Below are positions 57,201 through 64,000 of a stretch of 64,000 nucleotides of DNA, one piece after another. Made by a program: the position numbers and the translations under genes. The stretch's first letter is position 1. Each line of letters starts with the position of its first letter. The DNA comes from 13-2-20CM-66-19 sp963760225. Its GTDB lineage: Bacteria; Pseudomonadota; Gammaproteobacteria; Steroidobacterales; Steroidobacteraceae. The notes under the pieces were generated by a model, which worked only from the letters and a program-made list of their open reading frames with translations, was not told the origin of the DNA and made no database searches. The stretch lies in the NCBI GenBank assembly GCA_963760225.1, contig CAVXCD010000003.1, positions 2,154,648 to 2,218,647 on the forward strand. Direction: 5' to 3'.

Positions 57201-59093
57201 ATGATCGATGATCGCTCACGCACGACCGTCCTTGCGCGGGCGTCACACATCCTGCTCATCGCAATGGCCCTGCTCGCGGCGGGTTGCCATGGCAACGACA
57301 ACACCTACCCCGGCACCCCCGTGCTCACCATGGGCTCCATGATGAGCAGTCCCGACCCGGACTTCACCGCGTACATCATTGCGATCGACGGTATCACGCT
57401 CACCGACAACCTCGGCAACGTCGTGGCGCCGCTCTCGACGCCCGAGACCGTCGATCTGGCCAAGATCACCGATCTGTCTGAGCTGGTGGAGGCACCGGCG
57501 GTTCCGCAGGGAACCTACCTGTCCGTTTCGATCACCCTCGACTACACCGCCGCCAGCATCTGGCTCAAAGTCAACGGGCAGGCGGCGCTGCAGGCCACTG
57601 CCGTGGACTACACCGGCGTCCCCCTGTCGGCGCTCACGATGACCATCACGTTCGACCCGAAGAATCCCCTGGTGATCACGATAGGCCAGTCGACTCGCTG
57701 GAACATCGACCTGGACCTCGCTGCATCCAACTCCATCATCAGCGCTTCGGCGGGCACAATCCAGGTGCAGCCGTTCGTGGTGGCATCGCCGGCGCCGCTC
57801 GACGCGACGGTGATGCGAGCCCGTGGCCTGTATGTCACCACGCAGACCGTGCCGAGCGGCTTCATCATGAACACGCGCCCGTTCTACGATCTGGTCTCGG
57901 CGCTGGGGGCACTGACGGTCAACACCACTGCGCAGACGTACTTCAACATCAACGGAGTCACGTATACCGGTGCTGCCGGGGTCACCGCCATTGGGGGGCT
58001 GCTGGAGAGCACATCGGTCGTCGCCTATGGCACCCTTGACAGTCTCGTCGGCATCACACCCTCCTTCAATGCCACCTCGATATACGCCGGCTCCAGCCAG
58101 GAAGGTGACCTCGCGGAGTACCTCACCGGCACGGTTAGCTCGCGCAGCGGTGACGTGCTGACCCTGCGTGGTGTGACTTATCTGGACCCGGTCGGTAACT
58201 TCGAGTATTTCGCCAGCATGCCGGTCGGGATCGGCACCTCGACGATCGTCAGCGAGGACGGCGTTGCCGCTCCTAACCTTTCGATAGACTCCATCTCCGT
58301 CGGGCAACAGATCAACGTTTCCGGGCAGGCCGGCCTCGACGCCACCACCGGGATTCCGCTCAATCTCGATGCCACGCTCGGTCAGGTGCGGCTGGCGCAG
58401 ACGCAGCTGTGGGGCAGGCTCGAGTCGGCGAGCCCGGGCAGCGCCACCCTTGACATGCTGACGCTCGACAATTGGAACCAAAACGGGCTGGATTTCACCG
58501 GCACCGCTACCGGTGGTGGCGCGGTGAGCCCCTTTGCTTACGTGGTGAACACCGGGACCCTCGATGAGAGCGGCCTCGCCGCCGGGACCGTGCTGCAGAT
58601 GCAGGGGCTGGTCGCCCCGTTCGGCACGGCGCCCCCGGCCTTCACGGCCACCGCGGTCACCCAGGGCAGCGCCACGGAACAGGTCCTCGTCTGCGAGTGG
58701 ACCAGCGGTGGCAGCACTACCCCGTTCTCGAGCGTGAGCGATGCGGGGCTGGTGGTCGACTTGAGCAACACTCATCTCGACAACGTCAGCTACATCCGCA
58801 CCGGACCGGCCACACTCGACCTGAAGACGCTGCCGGCGAGTCCGCTGATCACCACGGTCGGTGCGCCGGCGAGCCAGCTGCAGCTGGCGATCGGCAGCTA
58901 CACGGCGACCGACGGCGTGTCGGTATATAACAACACCGCGGAGTTCATCAGCAAGGTGCTCGCCACGTTTCCTGCGGGCAACACCACCAACAACATCTTT
59001 CGCCTGACGGCCTACGGCCAATACAACAGCACCACCAACACGTTCGTCGCCACACGCATCCACGTAGCGCTGCAGAACACCAGCACCACGTAG
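57201..59093 (+). CDS. large lipoprotein of unknown function
   Basis: A 630-residue protein with ATG 57201, preceded by AAGAAGGGGATC. LIAMALLAAGC gives a lipobox Cys near 29. The rest is beta-rich, with DPDFTAYIIAIDGITLTDNLGN early on, then repeated short strands rich in Thr, Ser, Val and Gly, including GLYVTTQTVPSGFIMNTRPF and LWGRLESASPGSATLDMLTL. The early part resembles DUF4382-type sequences, and the repeated G-x-L-x-S pattern resembles DUF5666 repeats, but neither is certain. Adjacent to the other lipoprotein, so a shared function at the cell surface is plausible but unproven. Confidence 0.6.
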   Translation: MIDDRSRTTVLARASHILLIAMALLAAGCHGNDNTYPGTPVLTMGSMMSSPDPDFTAYIIAIDGITLTDNLGNVVAPLSTPETVDLAKITDLSELVEAPAVPQGTYLSVSITLDYTAASIWLKVNGQAALQATAVDYTGVPLSALTMTITFDPKNPLVITIGQSTRWNIDLDLAASNSIISASAGTIQVQPFVVASPAPLDATVMRARGLYVTTQTVPSGFIMNTRPFYDLVSALGALTVNTTAQTYFNINGVTYTGAAGVTAIGGLLESTSVVAYGTLDSLVGITPSFNATSIYAGSSQEGDLAEYLTGTVSSRSGDVLTLRGVTYLDPVGNFEYFASMPVGIGTSTIVSEDGVAAPNLSIDSISVGQQINVSGQAGLDATTGIPLNLDATLGQVRLAQTQLWGRLESASPGSATLDMLTLDNWNQNGLDFTGTATGGGAVSPFAYVVNTGTLDESGLAAGTVLQMQGLVAPFGTAPPAFTATAVTQGSATEQVLVCEWTSGGSTTPFSSVSDAGLVVDLSNTHLDNVSYIRTGPATLDLKTLPASPLITTVGAPASQLQLAIGSYTATDGVSVYNNTAEFISKVLATFPAGNTTNNIFRLTAYGQYNSTTNTFVATRIHVALQNTSTT

Positions 59094-59125
59094 GGTGGCG
59101 CGCGACCCGCGACGCGAGGTCCCGC

Positions 59126-60301
59126 ATGCCCTGGAAACGCCGCTCGTTCACCAGCCGCAAGGTGGCGCGGGCACTGAACATCGCCGACCTGCGCGACATC
59201 GCACGCCGGCAGATCCCGGGGTTCGCGTTCGAGTACGTGGAGAGCGGCGCGGAGGACGAGGCCACGATCCGCGGCAACCGCGCGGCGCTCGAGCGATTGC
59301 AGCTCGTGCCGCAGACGCTGGTCAACACCGCCGCCCGCCACCAGCGCACCCGCATCCTCGGCCGCGACGCCGCCGCGTCGCTGGTGATCGCGCCCACCGG
59401 GCTGAACGGCCTGCTGCATCCGGACGGGGACGTGACGCTGGCGCGTGCCGCGGCGCGCAGCGGCATCCCCTATACCCTGAGCACGGTGTCCACCACGCGC
59501 CTGGAGGAAGTGGCGAGCCGCGCCGGCGGACGACTGTGGATGCAGCTGTACGTGGTGAAGGATCGCGCCATCGGCCGCGACATCATGCAGCGCGCCGCCG
59601 CCGCGGGCTACGAGGCGCTGGTGTTCACCACCGACGCTAACGTGTTCGGCAACCGCGAATGGGACCAGCGCGGCTACCGTGTCCCGGGACGGCCGACGCT
59701 ATACGCCAGCCTCGACACGCTGCGGCACCCGCTGTGGATGTGGCGCGTGCTGCTGCGCCATGGCATGCCGCGCTTTCGCAATCTCGAGGGCTCCCTGCCC
59801 GCAGGGCTCACCCCGATGGGGGCGAGCACGGTCATTCCGCGGCTGTTCGATGCGACCATCTGCTGGGAGGACATCGGCTGGATCCGCGAGCACTGGCGCG
59901 GCAAGCTCCTCATCAAGGGTGTGCTGACGGTCGCCGACGCGCAGCGCGCGGCCGCGCTCGGTCTGGATGGCATCGTGGTCAGCAACCACGGTGGCCGTCA
60001 ACTCGATTACTGCGTCGCACCCATCGACGTGCTGCCCGGGATCGTCGCGGCCGTCGGCGATCGCCTGGCGGTGCTGGTCGACAGCGGCTTCCGCCGCGGC
60101 ACCGACGTCGTCAAGGCGCTCGCGCTCGGCGCCCAAGCGGTGATGCTGGGGCGCGCTACGCTGTACGGATTGATCGCGGGCGGGGAGCCCGGGGTGGACC
60201 GGGCGCTCGCGATTCTCACCAGTGAGATCGACCGCGTACTCGGATTGCTCGGCTGCCGCAGCATCGCGGACCTGACGCCCGCCCACGTGCGGCGCGGCTG
60301 A
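59126..60301 (+). CDS. FMN-dependent alpha-hydroxy-acid oxidase/dehydrogenase
   Basis: A 391-residue TIM-barrel flavoenzyme of the lactate dehydrogenase (LldD), glycolate oxidase and mandelate dehydrogenase family. The N-terminal FEYVESGAEDE (Tyr37) contacts substrate; APTGLNGLLHPDGD binds FMN; Lys264 in LLIKGV binds FMN; and SNHGGRQLD has the catalytic His288 and Arg291. After this the usual GAPS is replaced by YCVAPID. VLVDSGFRRGTDVVKALALGAQAVMLGR is the conserved phosphate-binding end. The substrate is not clear; L-lactate is common. ATG at 59126, 32 bases after the lipoprotein gene. Confidence 0.88.
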   Translation: MPWKRRSFTSRKVARALNIADLRDIARRQIPGFAFEYVESGAEDEATIRGNRAALERLQLVPQTLVNTAARHQRTRILGRDAAASLVIAPTGLNGLLHPDGDVTLARAAARSGIPYTLSTVSTTRLEEVASRAGGRLWMQLYVVKDRAIGRDIMQRAAAAGYEALVFTTDANVFGNREWDQRGYRVPGRPTLYASLDTLRHPLWMWRVLLRHGMPRFRNLEGSLPAGLTPMGASTVIPRLFDATICWEDIGWIREHWRGKLLIKGVLTVADAQRAAALGLDGIVVSNHGGRQLDYCVAPIDVLPGIVAAVGDRLAVLVDSGFRRGTDVVKALALGAQAVMLGRATLYGLIAGGEPGVDRALAILTSEIDRVLGLLGCRSIADLTPAHVRRG

Positions 60302-60323
60302 CGCCGCACTGAGCGTGCGCGCT

Positions 60324-61451
60324 TCAGCGCTGCGGCGACTGCAGCAATTCCTCCAGGTACTGCTTCCACAATGCCGCGTAGGTGTGCGACTGGTGGCCGT
60401 GCGTGCGCTCGCTGAACGGGATCACGATCGCGCGGCCGTGCGGGACGCGACCGATCTCATGCTCGAGGATGCCGAGCTCGGGCGGGTTGATCAGATCGTC
60501 GGCGCTGTTCACCGCCAGCAGCGGCGCGGTGATCTTCGCAAGCTCCGGCCCGGGATCGTAGTCGTAGGAAGCGGCGACGGTATAGAGCAGGTCGTTGGCG
60601 TCATCGCTCTTCGAATACTCGCTGACGTAGGCATCGATCACCTCGTCCGCCCTGGCGAGTGTCGGAGCCTCCTGCTGCCGCAGCACAGGATTCTGGCTCA
60701 TGAGCCACAGCATCGCGAGCGCGGTGCGCAGCGCCGGGGGCTGGGTGGCGTAGTCTCCGCCCTTCCAGTCCGGGTCGTTGCGGATCGCATCGATGATCGT
60801 GCGGCGCCACACGCGGTTGCGCCCGGAAACCTGCGTCGGCACGCTGGCGAGCGGCATGAGCGCATCCATGAAATCCGGGTGGACCTCACCCCACACCCAG
60901 GTCTGCATGCCTCCCATGGAGGTGCCCATGACGAGCCGCGCATGATTGACCTTGAGCCCCTGAGTCAGCAGCAGGTAGTCCGCCTGCACCATGTCGCGGT
61001 AGCCGTAGTGCGGAAAGCGCGCGTGCAGCCCGTCGCTCGGCTTACTGGACTTACCGTGCCCGATGCCGTCGGGGAGGATGAGAAAATAGCGGCTGGCATC
61101 GAGCGGCTGGCCTGCACCGAAGAGCTCACCGGCGAATATCGGCCGGATGAAGCTGCCGCCACTGCCGCCGGTGCCGTGCATGATGAGAACCGCGTTGCGC
61201 ACCACGCCGTGCGAGTCGGCGCGTGGCGTGCCGAGCGTGCGGTAGTGGATGCGCAGCTCCGGCAGCGTCTCCCCGGACGTGAAGTGGAAATCGCGCATGA
61301 CGAAGTCCGCCTCGAGCGGCGGCGGATAGCCGCTCTCCTGCGCGCGCAGCGCGGCGGGCAACATCGCAGCCAGCAGCACCGCCAGGCAGATCGTGAGCGT
61401 GCCAGCGGCGGGCACGCACGCGCATGCCGCTCGTCGGCGCGCTGCGCTCAT
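60324..61451 (-). CDS. exported alpha/beta hydrolase (homoserine O-acetyltransferase-like)
   Basis: A 375-residue alpha/beta hydrolase with a signal peptide (TICLAVLLAAMLPAALRAQ, cut near residue 38). The oxyanion region is MHGTGGSGGSF, the nucleophile Ser178 is in GTSMGGMQTW, the acid is in NSADDLINPPE, and the His is in ERTHGHQS. The overall layout is that of the MetX-like family, but the signal peptide shows it acts outside the cytoplasm, so a methionine role is unlikely; it is more probably an esterase or acyl hydrolase. ATG 61451 overlaps the DUF885 gene stop (ATGA). Confidence 0.8.
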   Translation of the reverse strand: MSAARRRAACACVPAAGTLTICLAVLLAAMLPAALRAQESGYPPPLEADFVMRDFHFTSGETLPELRIHYRTLGTPRADSHGVVRNAVLIMHGTGGSGGSFIRPIFAGELFGAGQPLDASRYFLILPDGIGHGKSSKPSDGLHARFPHYGYRDMVQADYLLLTQGLKVNHARLVMGTSMGGMQTWVWGEVHPDFMDALMPLASVPTQVSGRNRVWRRTIIDAIRNDPDWKGGDYATQPPALRTALAMLWLMSQNPVLRQQEAPTLARADEVIDAYVSEYSKSDDANDLLYTVAASYDYDPGPELAKITAPLLAVNSADDLINPPELGILEHEIGRVPHGRAIVIPFSERTHGHQSHTYAALWKQYLEELLQSPQR

Positions 61452-63292
61452 ACGCCGAGCCCTTTCAGCCACTCGTCGAACACCCGCTCGAGCACTGCCA
61501 GCGGCATGGGCGCGGCGGTGAGGCCGACGTCGTGGAAATCGTGGATATCGAACTTCGCGCCCAGACGCCGCTGCGCATCGGCGCGCAGCTTCAGCCAGCG
61601 GGTCTGGCCAACCTTGTAGCTGGTCGCCTGCCCCGGCCAGGCGCAATAGCGCTCGACCTCGGTGGTCATGCTGCTGCGGTTCTCGCCGGCGGTCTGCACC
61701 ATGTAGTCGATCGCCTGCTCGCGGCTCCAGCCCTTCGCATGCAGCCCGGTATCGACCACGCAGCGCGCCGCGCGAAACAGCATCGACTGCAGCAAACCGA
61801 ACCGGCCGAGCGGATCGGAGTCGTAGCGCCCCATCTCGTCGGCGAGCTGCTCGGCATACAGCGCCCACCCTTCGGTGTTCGCCGAGAACCCGCCGCCCGC
61901 CTTGCGGATCAGCGGCAGCGAGGGCAGCTCCAGTACCTGAGCGAGCTGGAAGTGATGGCCGGGCTCGGACTCGTGGTAGACGAGCGTCGGCAGCTTCCAG
62001 CGCGACCATTCGGCGGTATCGCGCAGATTGATGTAGAAGGCCCCGGGACGCGAACCATCGAGCGCCGGAATCTGGTAATAGCCGCCGGGGGCCCCGGCCT
62101 GGGTGTAGACCGGCACGCGGCGGATCTCCACGGGAGCCTTCGGCATGACGCGGAAGTAGCGTGGCAGCACCGGCTGCAGCGATTTGATGAGGCCGTTGCA
62201 GTAGTCGAGGATCTGCTGGCGACCTTCATCGGTGTCGGGGAAAAGGTACTGCGGATCCGTGGCGAGCGCCTGGGCGCGCTCGGCGACCGTGCCGCTGGTC
62301 TTGCCCTGCTGGCGCAGCAGCGCATCCATGCGCGCGGTGAGATCGCGGGCCTGCTCGAGCCCAAGCTGATGAATTTCCTCGGCAGTCATGTCGGTGGTGG
62401 TCGAGCCGCGCAGCGCCACTTCGTACAGGGCCGCGCCCTGCGGCAGCCGCGCAACCCCGGCATCGTGCACCGCGCCGGCGCGCAAGGCGGAGATCTCCTG
62501 CATCTGCCGGTCGAGCGCCGGGTAAACCTCCTGCGCCACGATGCGCGCAGCCTGCGCGCCGTAGTCGCCGGGAATGCCGAGCTTGGCGGCACGCGTGCCC
62601 ACCGAGGTGCTGAGGATCGAGTCGGCGGCGGCGGCGTTGCGCAGCACGCGCATCTGCTCGAGCGTGCGATCGATGAGAAAATCCGGCGGCACTACTTTCA
62701 GACCCGCATCGTGGCGCACCCGCTCGCTCTCCTGGTCGAGCACCACCGCGAAGGCGCGCAACCGCGCCAGGTAGCTTTCCGCGTCGTCCTTGTCGTGAAT
62801 CTGGTGCTGGCGGTCGAGGAAGGTCGGCACGCTCTGGTAGGCGCCGGTGAGCTGGCTGACGACGTAAGGCACGATGTAGCCGCGCTGATCACCGTAGTCG
62901 AACCGCGCGCTGCGCGCGCCCGTCTCCATCTGATAGGCGACGGTGTCGTAGTTGGCAAGGTCGGCACCGTGCAGTGCGCCGCGGCCGAAGGCCTCGAGAC
63001 GCTTCAGCCGCGCGGCGTTCTCGCTTTTCAGCTCGTGCATGCGCTGCAGCGAGGCGTCATTGAGTTTGGACCTGGCCCAGGCGTACTTGCCCTTATCCAG
63101 GCCGAGGACCGTCACCTGCTCCGGGGTCTTTGACAACCGCTCGTCCATGAACGCATCGAAGAGCGCGTTGAGGCGCGCACCGGCATCGCTGTCGGGCGGC
63201 GCCGCGGCCCAGGTGTACGAGCGCAGCGATGCGGCGACGGCCGCTCCGACCACGGAGCCGGCGGCAAGGACGAACTGGCGGCGGTCGATCAC
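61448..63292 (-). CDS. Tat-exported DUF885 metallopeptidase-like protein
   Basis: A 614-residue protein with a twin-arginine signal (MIDRRQFVLAAGSVVGAAVA). The DUF885 family motif is His440-Glu441-Ser-Glu-Pro-Gly-His446, followed by ANTEGWALYAEQLADEMGRY, which has a Glu likely to be the third metal ligand; this is a variant of HExxH zinc peptidases. LPTLVYHES lies just before the motif. The function of DUF885 is not settled. Tat export suggests a folded or cofactor-bearing periplasmic enzyme. It overlaps the alpha/beta hydrolase gene by four bases. Confidence 0.85.
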   Translation of the reverse strand: MIDRRQFVLAAGSVVGAAVAASLRSYTWAAAPPDSDAGARLNALFDAFMDERLSKTPEQVTVLGLDKGKYAWARSKLNDASLQRMHELKSENAARLKRLEAFGRGALHGADLANYDTVAYQMETGARSARFDYGDQRGYIVPYVVSQLTGAYQSVPTFLDRQHQIHDKDDAESYLARLRAFAVVLDQESERVRHDAGLKVVPPDFLIDRTLEQMRVLRNAAAADSILSTSVGTRAAKLGIPGDYGAQAARIVAQEVYPALDRQMQEISALRAGAVHDAGVARLPQGAALYEVALRGSTTTDMTAEEIHQLGLEQARDLTARMDALLRQQGKTSGTVAERAQALATDPQYLFPDTDEGRQQILDYCNGLIKSLQPVLPRYFRVMPKAPVEIRRVPVYTQAGAPGGYYQIPALDGSRPGAFYINLRDTAEWSRWKLPTLVYHESEPGHHFQLAQVLELPSLPLIRKAGGGFSANTEGWALYAEQLADEMGRYDSDPLGRFGLLQSMLFRAARCVVDTGLHAKGWSREQAIDYMVQTAGENRSSMTTEVERYCAWPGQATSYKVGQTRWLKLRADAQRRLGAKFDIHDFHDVGLTAAPMPLAVLERVFDEWLKGLGV

Positions 63293-63424
63293 GGGGAACT
63301 CCTTGGCAGTGAGCGAGCGGCAGTTTACCCGCGCGCCGTACGAATTCCATTAAAGGTGCCGCGCGCGGGCGGCGATCGGCGACAATGCGCGCTCCCAACG
63401 AGGCAATGCGTGAGGACTCGAGCC

Positions 63425-63841
63425 ATGGCAGACACGGCGTTCGGCAAGATCGTTCGCGGCGAAATCCCCTGTCACAGGATCTACGAAGACGACAAGGTGC
63501 TGGCGTTTCTCGACATCGCACCGTTGAGCGAAGGGCACACGCTGGTCATTCCGAAGGAGCCCGCCGAGACCATGGATCAGCTCTCGGACGAATCTGCGGC
63601 CGCGCTCGGACGGGTGCTGCCGCGCCTGTGCCGCGCGGTGGTCGCCGCGACCGGGGTCAGGGAGTACAACGTCCTCGAGAACAACGGCAGCGGCGCACAC
63701 CAGGCGGTCGCGCACGTGCACTTCCACATCATCCCGAAGCCCGATCACCGCCAGGGGCTCGGCATCAGCTGGCCCGCCGGCAGCCTCGCCCGCGAAGCCG
63801 GCGCGGCGCTTGCGAAAAGGATCGCCGCGGCGATCTCATGA
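63425..63841 (+). CDS. HIT family protein (HinT-like)
   Basis: A 138-residue protein of the histidine-triad family. FGKIVRGEIPCHRIYEDDKVLAFLDIAPLSEGHTLVIPK is the typical first half, and His97-x-His99-x-His101 in AHVHFHIIP is the triad; His99 would be the catalytic nucleophile. Such proteins hydrolyse AMP-linked amines (phosphoramidases). The ATG at 63425 gives the family start. A longer frame upstream is a shadow. Confidence 0.92.
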   Translation: MADTAFGKIVRGEIPCHRIYEDDKVLAFLDIAPLSEGHTLVIPKEPAETMDQLSDESAAALGRVLPRLCRAVVAATGVREYNVLENNGSGAHQAVAHVHFHIIPKPDHRQGLGISWPAGSLAREAGAALAKRIAAAIS

Positions 63842-63879
63842 TGGGCGACGGCGACCGCGCTACCGGGTAAGCGCGGCTA

Positions 63880-63913
63880 TTGCCCGCCCGGGTGCACGCT
63901 TGTAGAATGCGCG
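63880..63913 (+). promoter_or_regulatory. tRNA-fMet promoter, sharing GTAGAATGCGCG
   Basis: TTGCCC (63880-63885), 17 bases, TAGAAT (63903-63908), then a GC-rich discriminator GCGCGCCCC, as expected for stringently controlled stable-RNA promoters. The 12-base core 63902-63913 is identical at rpsO and rimP. Confidence 0.75.
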
Positions 63914-63923
63914 CCCCTCCTGG

Positions 63924-64000
63924 TGCGGGGTGGAGCAGTCTGGCAGCTCGTCGGGCTCATAACCCGAAGGTCGCAGGTTCAAATCCTGCCCCCGCTACCA
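63924..64000 (+). tRNA. initiator tRNA-fMet (CAT)
   Basis: A 77-base tRNA with encoded CCA, ending exactly at the window edge. The anticodon CAT is in GGGCTCATAACCC; the three G-C pairs next to the anticodon loop are the initiator mark. The D-stem GAGC/GCTC has A11-U24, and the T loop reads GGTTCAAATCC. The acceptor stem is TGCGGGG/CCCCGCT, so position 1-72 is U-U, unpaired; E. coli has C-A there. The lack of a normal 1-72 pair is required for formylation. The discriminator base is A. Confidence 0.95.

Overview
This window is about 64 kb of dense, very GC-rich chromosome with roughly 55 genes, almost all core bacterial genes. The family-level content (LapB, ZipA, UbiG, ScpAB, RmuC, an fMet tRNA with A11-U24, the rpsA-ihfB pair, and the serC-pheA-aroA-cmk-rpsA-ihfB order facing a divergent amidohydrolase-ubiG-yciK block across gyrA) points to a gammaproteobacterium. 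That order resembles the Pseudomonas gyrA-rpsA region with genes missing or swapped. A lineage near the Nevskiales/Steroidobacterales/Xanthomonadales side is my inference from GC content, type I QueF and the zinc-free DksA; it is not proven by the sequence. I see no phage, insertion sequence, CRISPR array or rRNA.

Layout. 1-2.7 kb (minus): partial CurA-like oxidoreductase, HSDL2-like SDR, VOC protein and a secreted DUF3761-type protein. 2.9-3.9 kb: ApbE. 3.9-15.7 kb (minus): a long colinear block, gyrA, serC, pheA, aroA, cmk, rpsA, ihfB, lapB, galU and a DUF2934 gene. 15.9-20.9 kb (plus): a degenerate MtaD-like amidohydrolase, ubiG, rmuC, a squalene/phytoene-synthase-like gene and yciK. 20.9-25.3 kb (minus): rluB-like, scpB, scpA, trpS and yciO. 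25.4-27.3 kb (plus): yciB, bolA and a lipoprotein PPIase. 27.3-33.8 kb (minus): ligA, zipA and smc. 33.8-36.5 kb (plus): queF, dksA, gluQ and a PhaR-like regulator. 36.5-45.3 kb (minus): two translation and RNA operons (rpsO-pnp; rimP-nusA-infB-rbfA-truB) with a small lipoprotein between them on the other strand. 45.7-50.8 kb (plus): the hutCUIH histidine-degradation operon. 50.8-64 kb: csrA, a 2OG-Fe dioxygenase, a nu-class GST, a secreted metallopeptidase, copCD, two large Thr/Ser-rich lipoproteins of unknown function, an FMN alpha-hydroxyacid oxidase, an exported alpha/beta hydrolase with a Tat-exported DUF885 peptidase-like protein, a HIT protein and the initiator tRNA ending exactly at the window edge.

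How it works together. The minus block joins aromatic amino acid and serine synthesis to cell-envelope assembly (lapB, galU) and DNA architecture (ihfB). A second theme is chromosome segregation: smc at 30-34 kb and scpAB at 22-23 kb encode the three parts of condensin, with zipA (division) and ligA beside smc. The two translation operons share a promoter core (GTAGAATGCGCG) with the initiator tRNA, which suggests common growth-rate control.

Main oddities. (1) Eleven apparent single-base indels are confined to about 5.4 kb (22.06-27.39 kb), breaking scpB, trpS, yciO, the PPIase and the ligA 3' end; essential genes are hit, so a local sequence error is the first explanation. (2) The MtaD-family protein has lost nearly all of its metal-binding histidines. 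(3) The RluB-family protein has lost the GRLD catalytic motif. (4) DksA lacks the zinc cysteines. (5) Two tandem intrinsic terminators lie between the rimP promoter and rimP. (6) gluQ has no ordinary start codon where one is expected.
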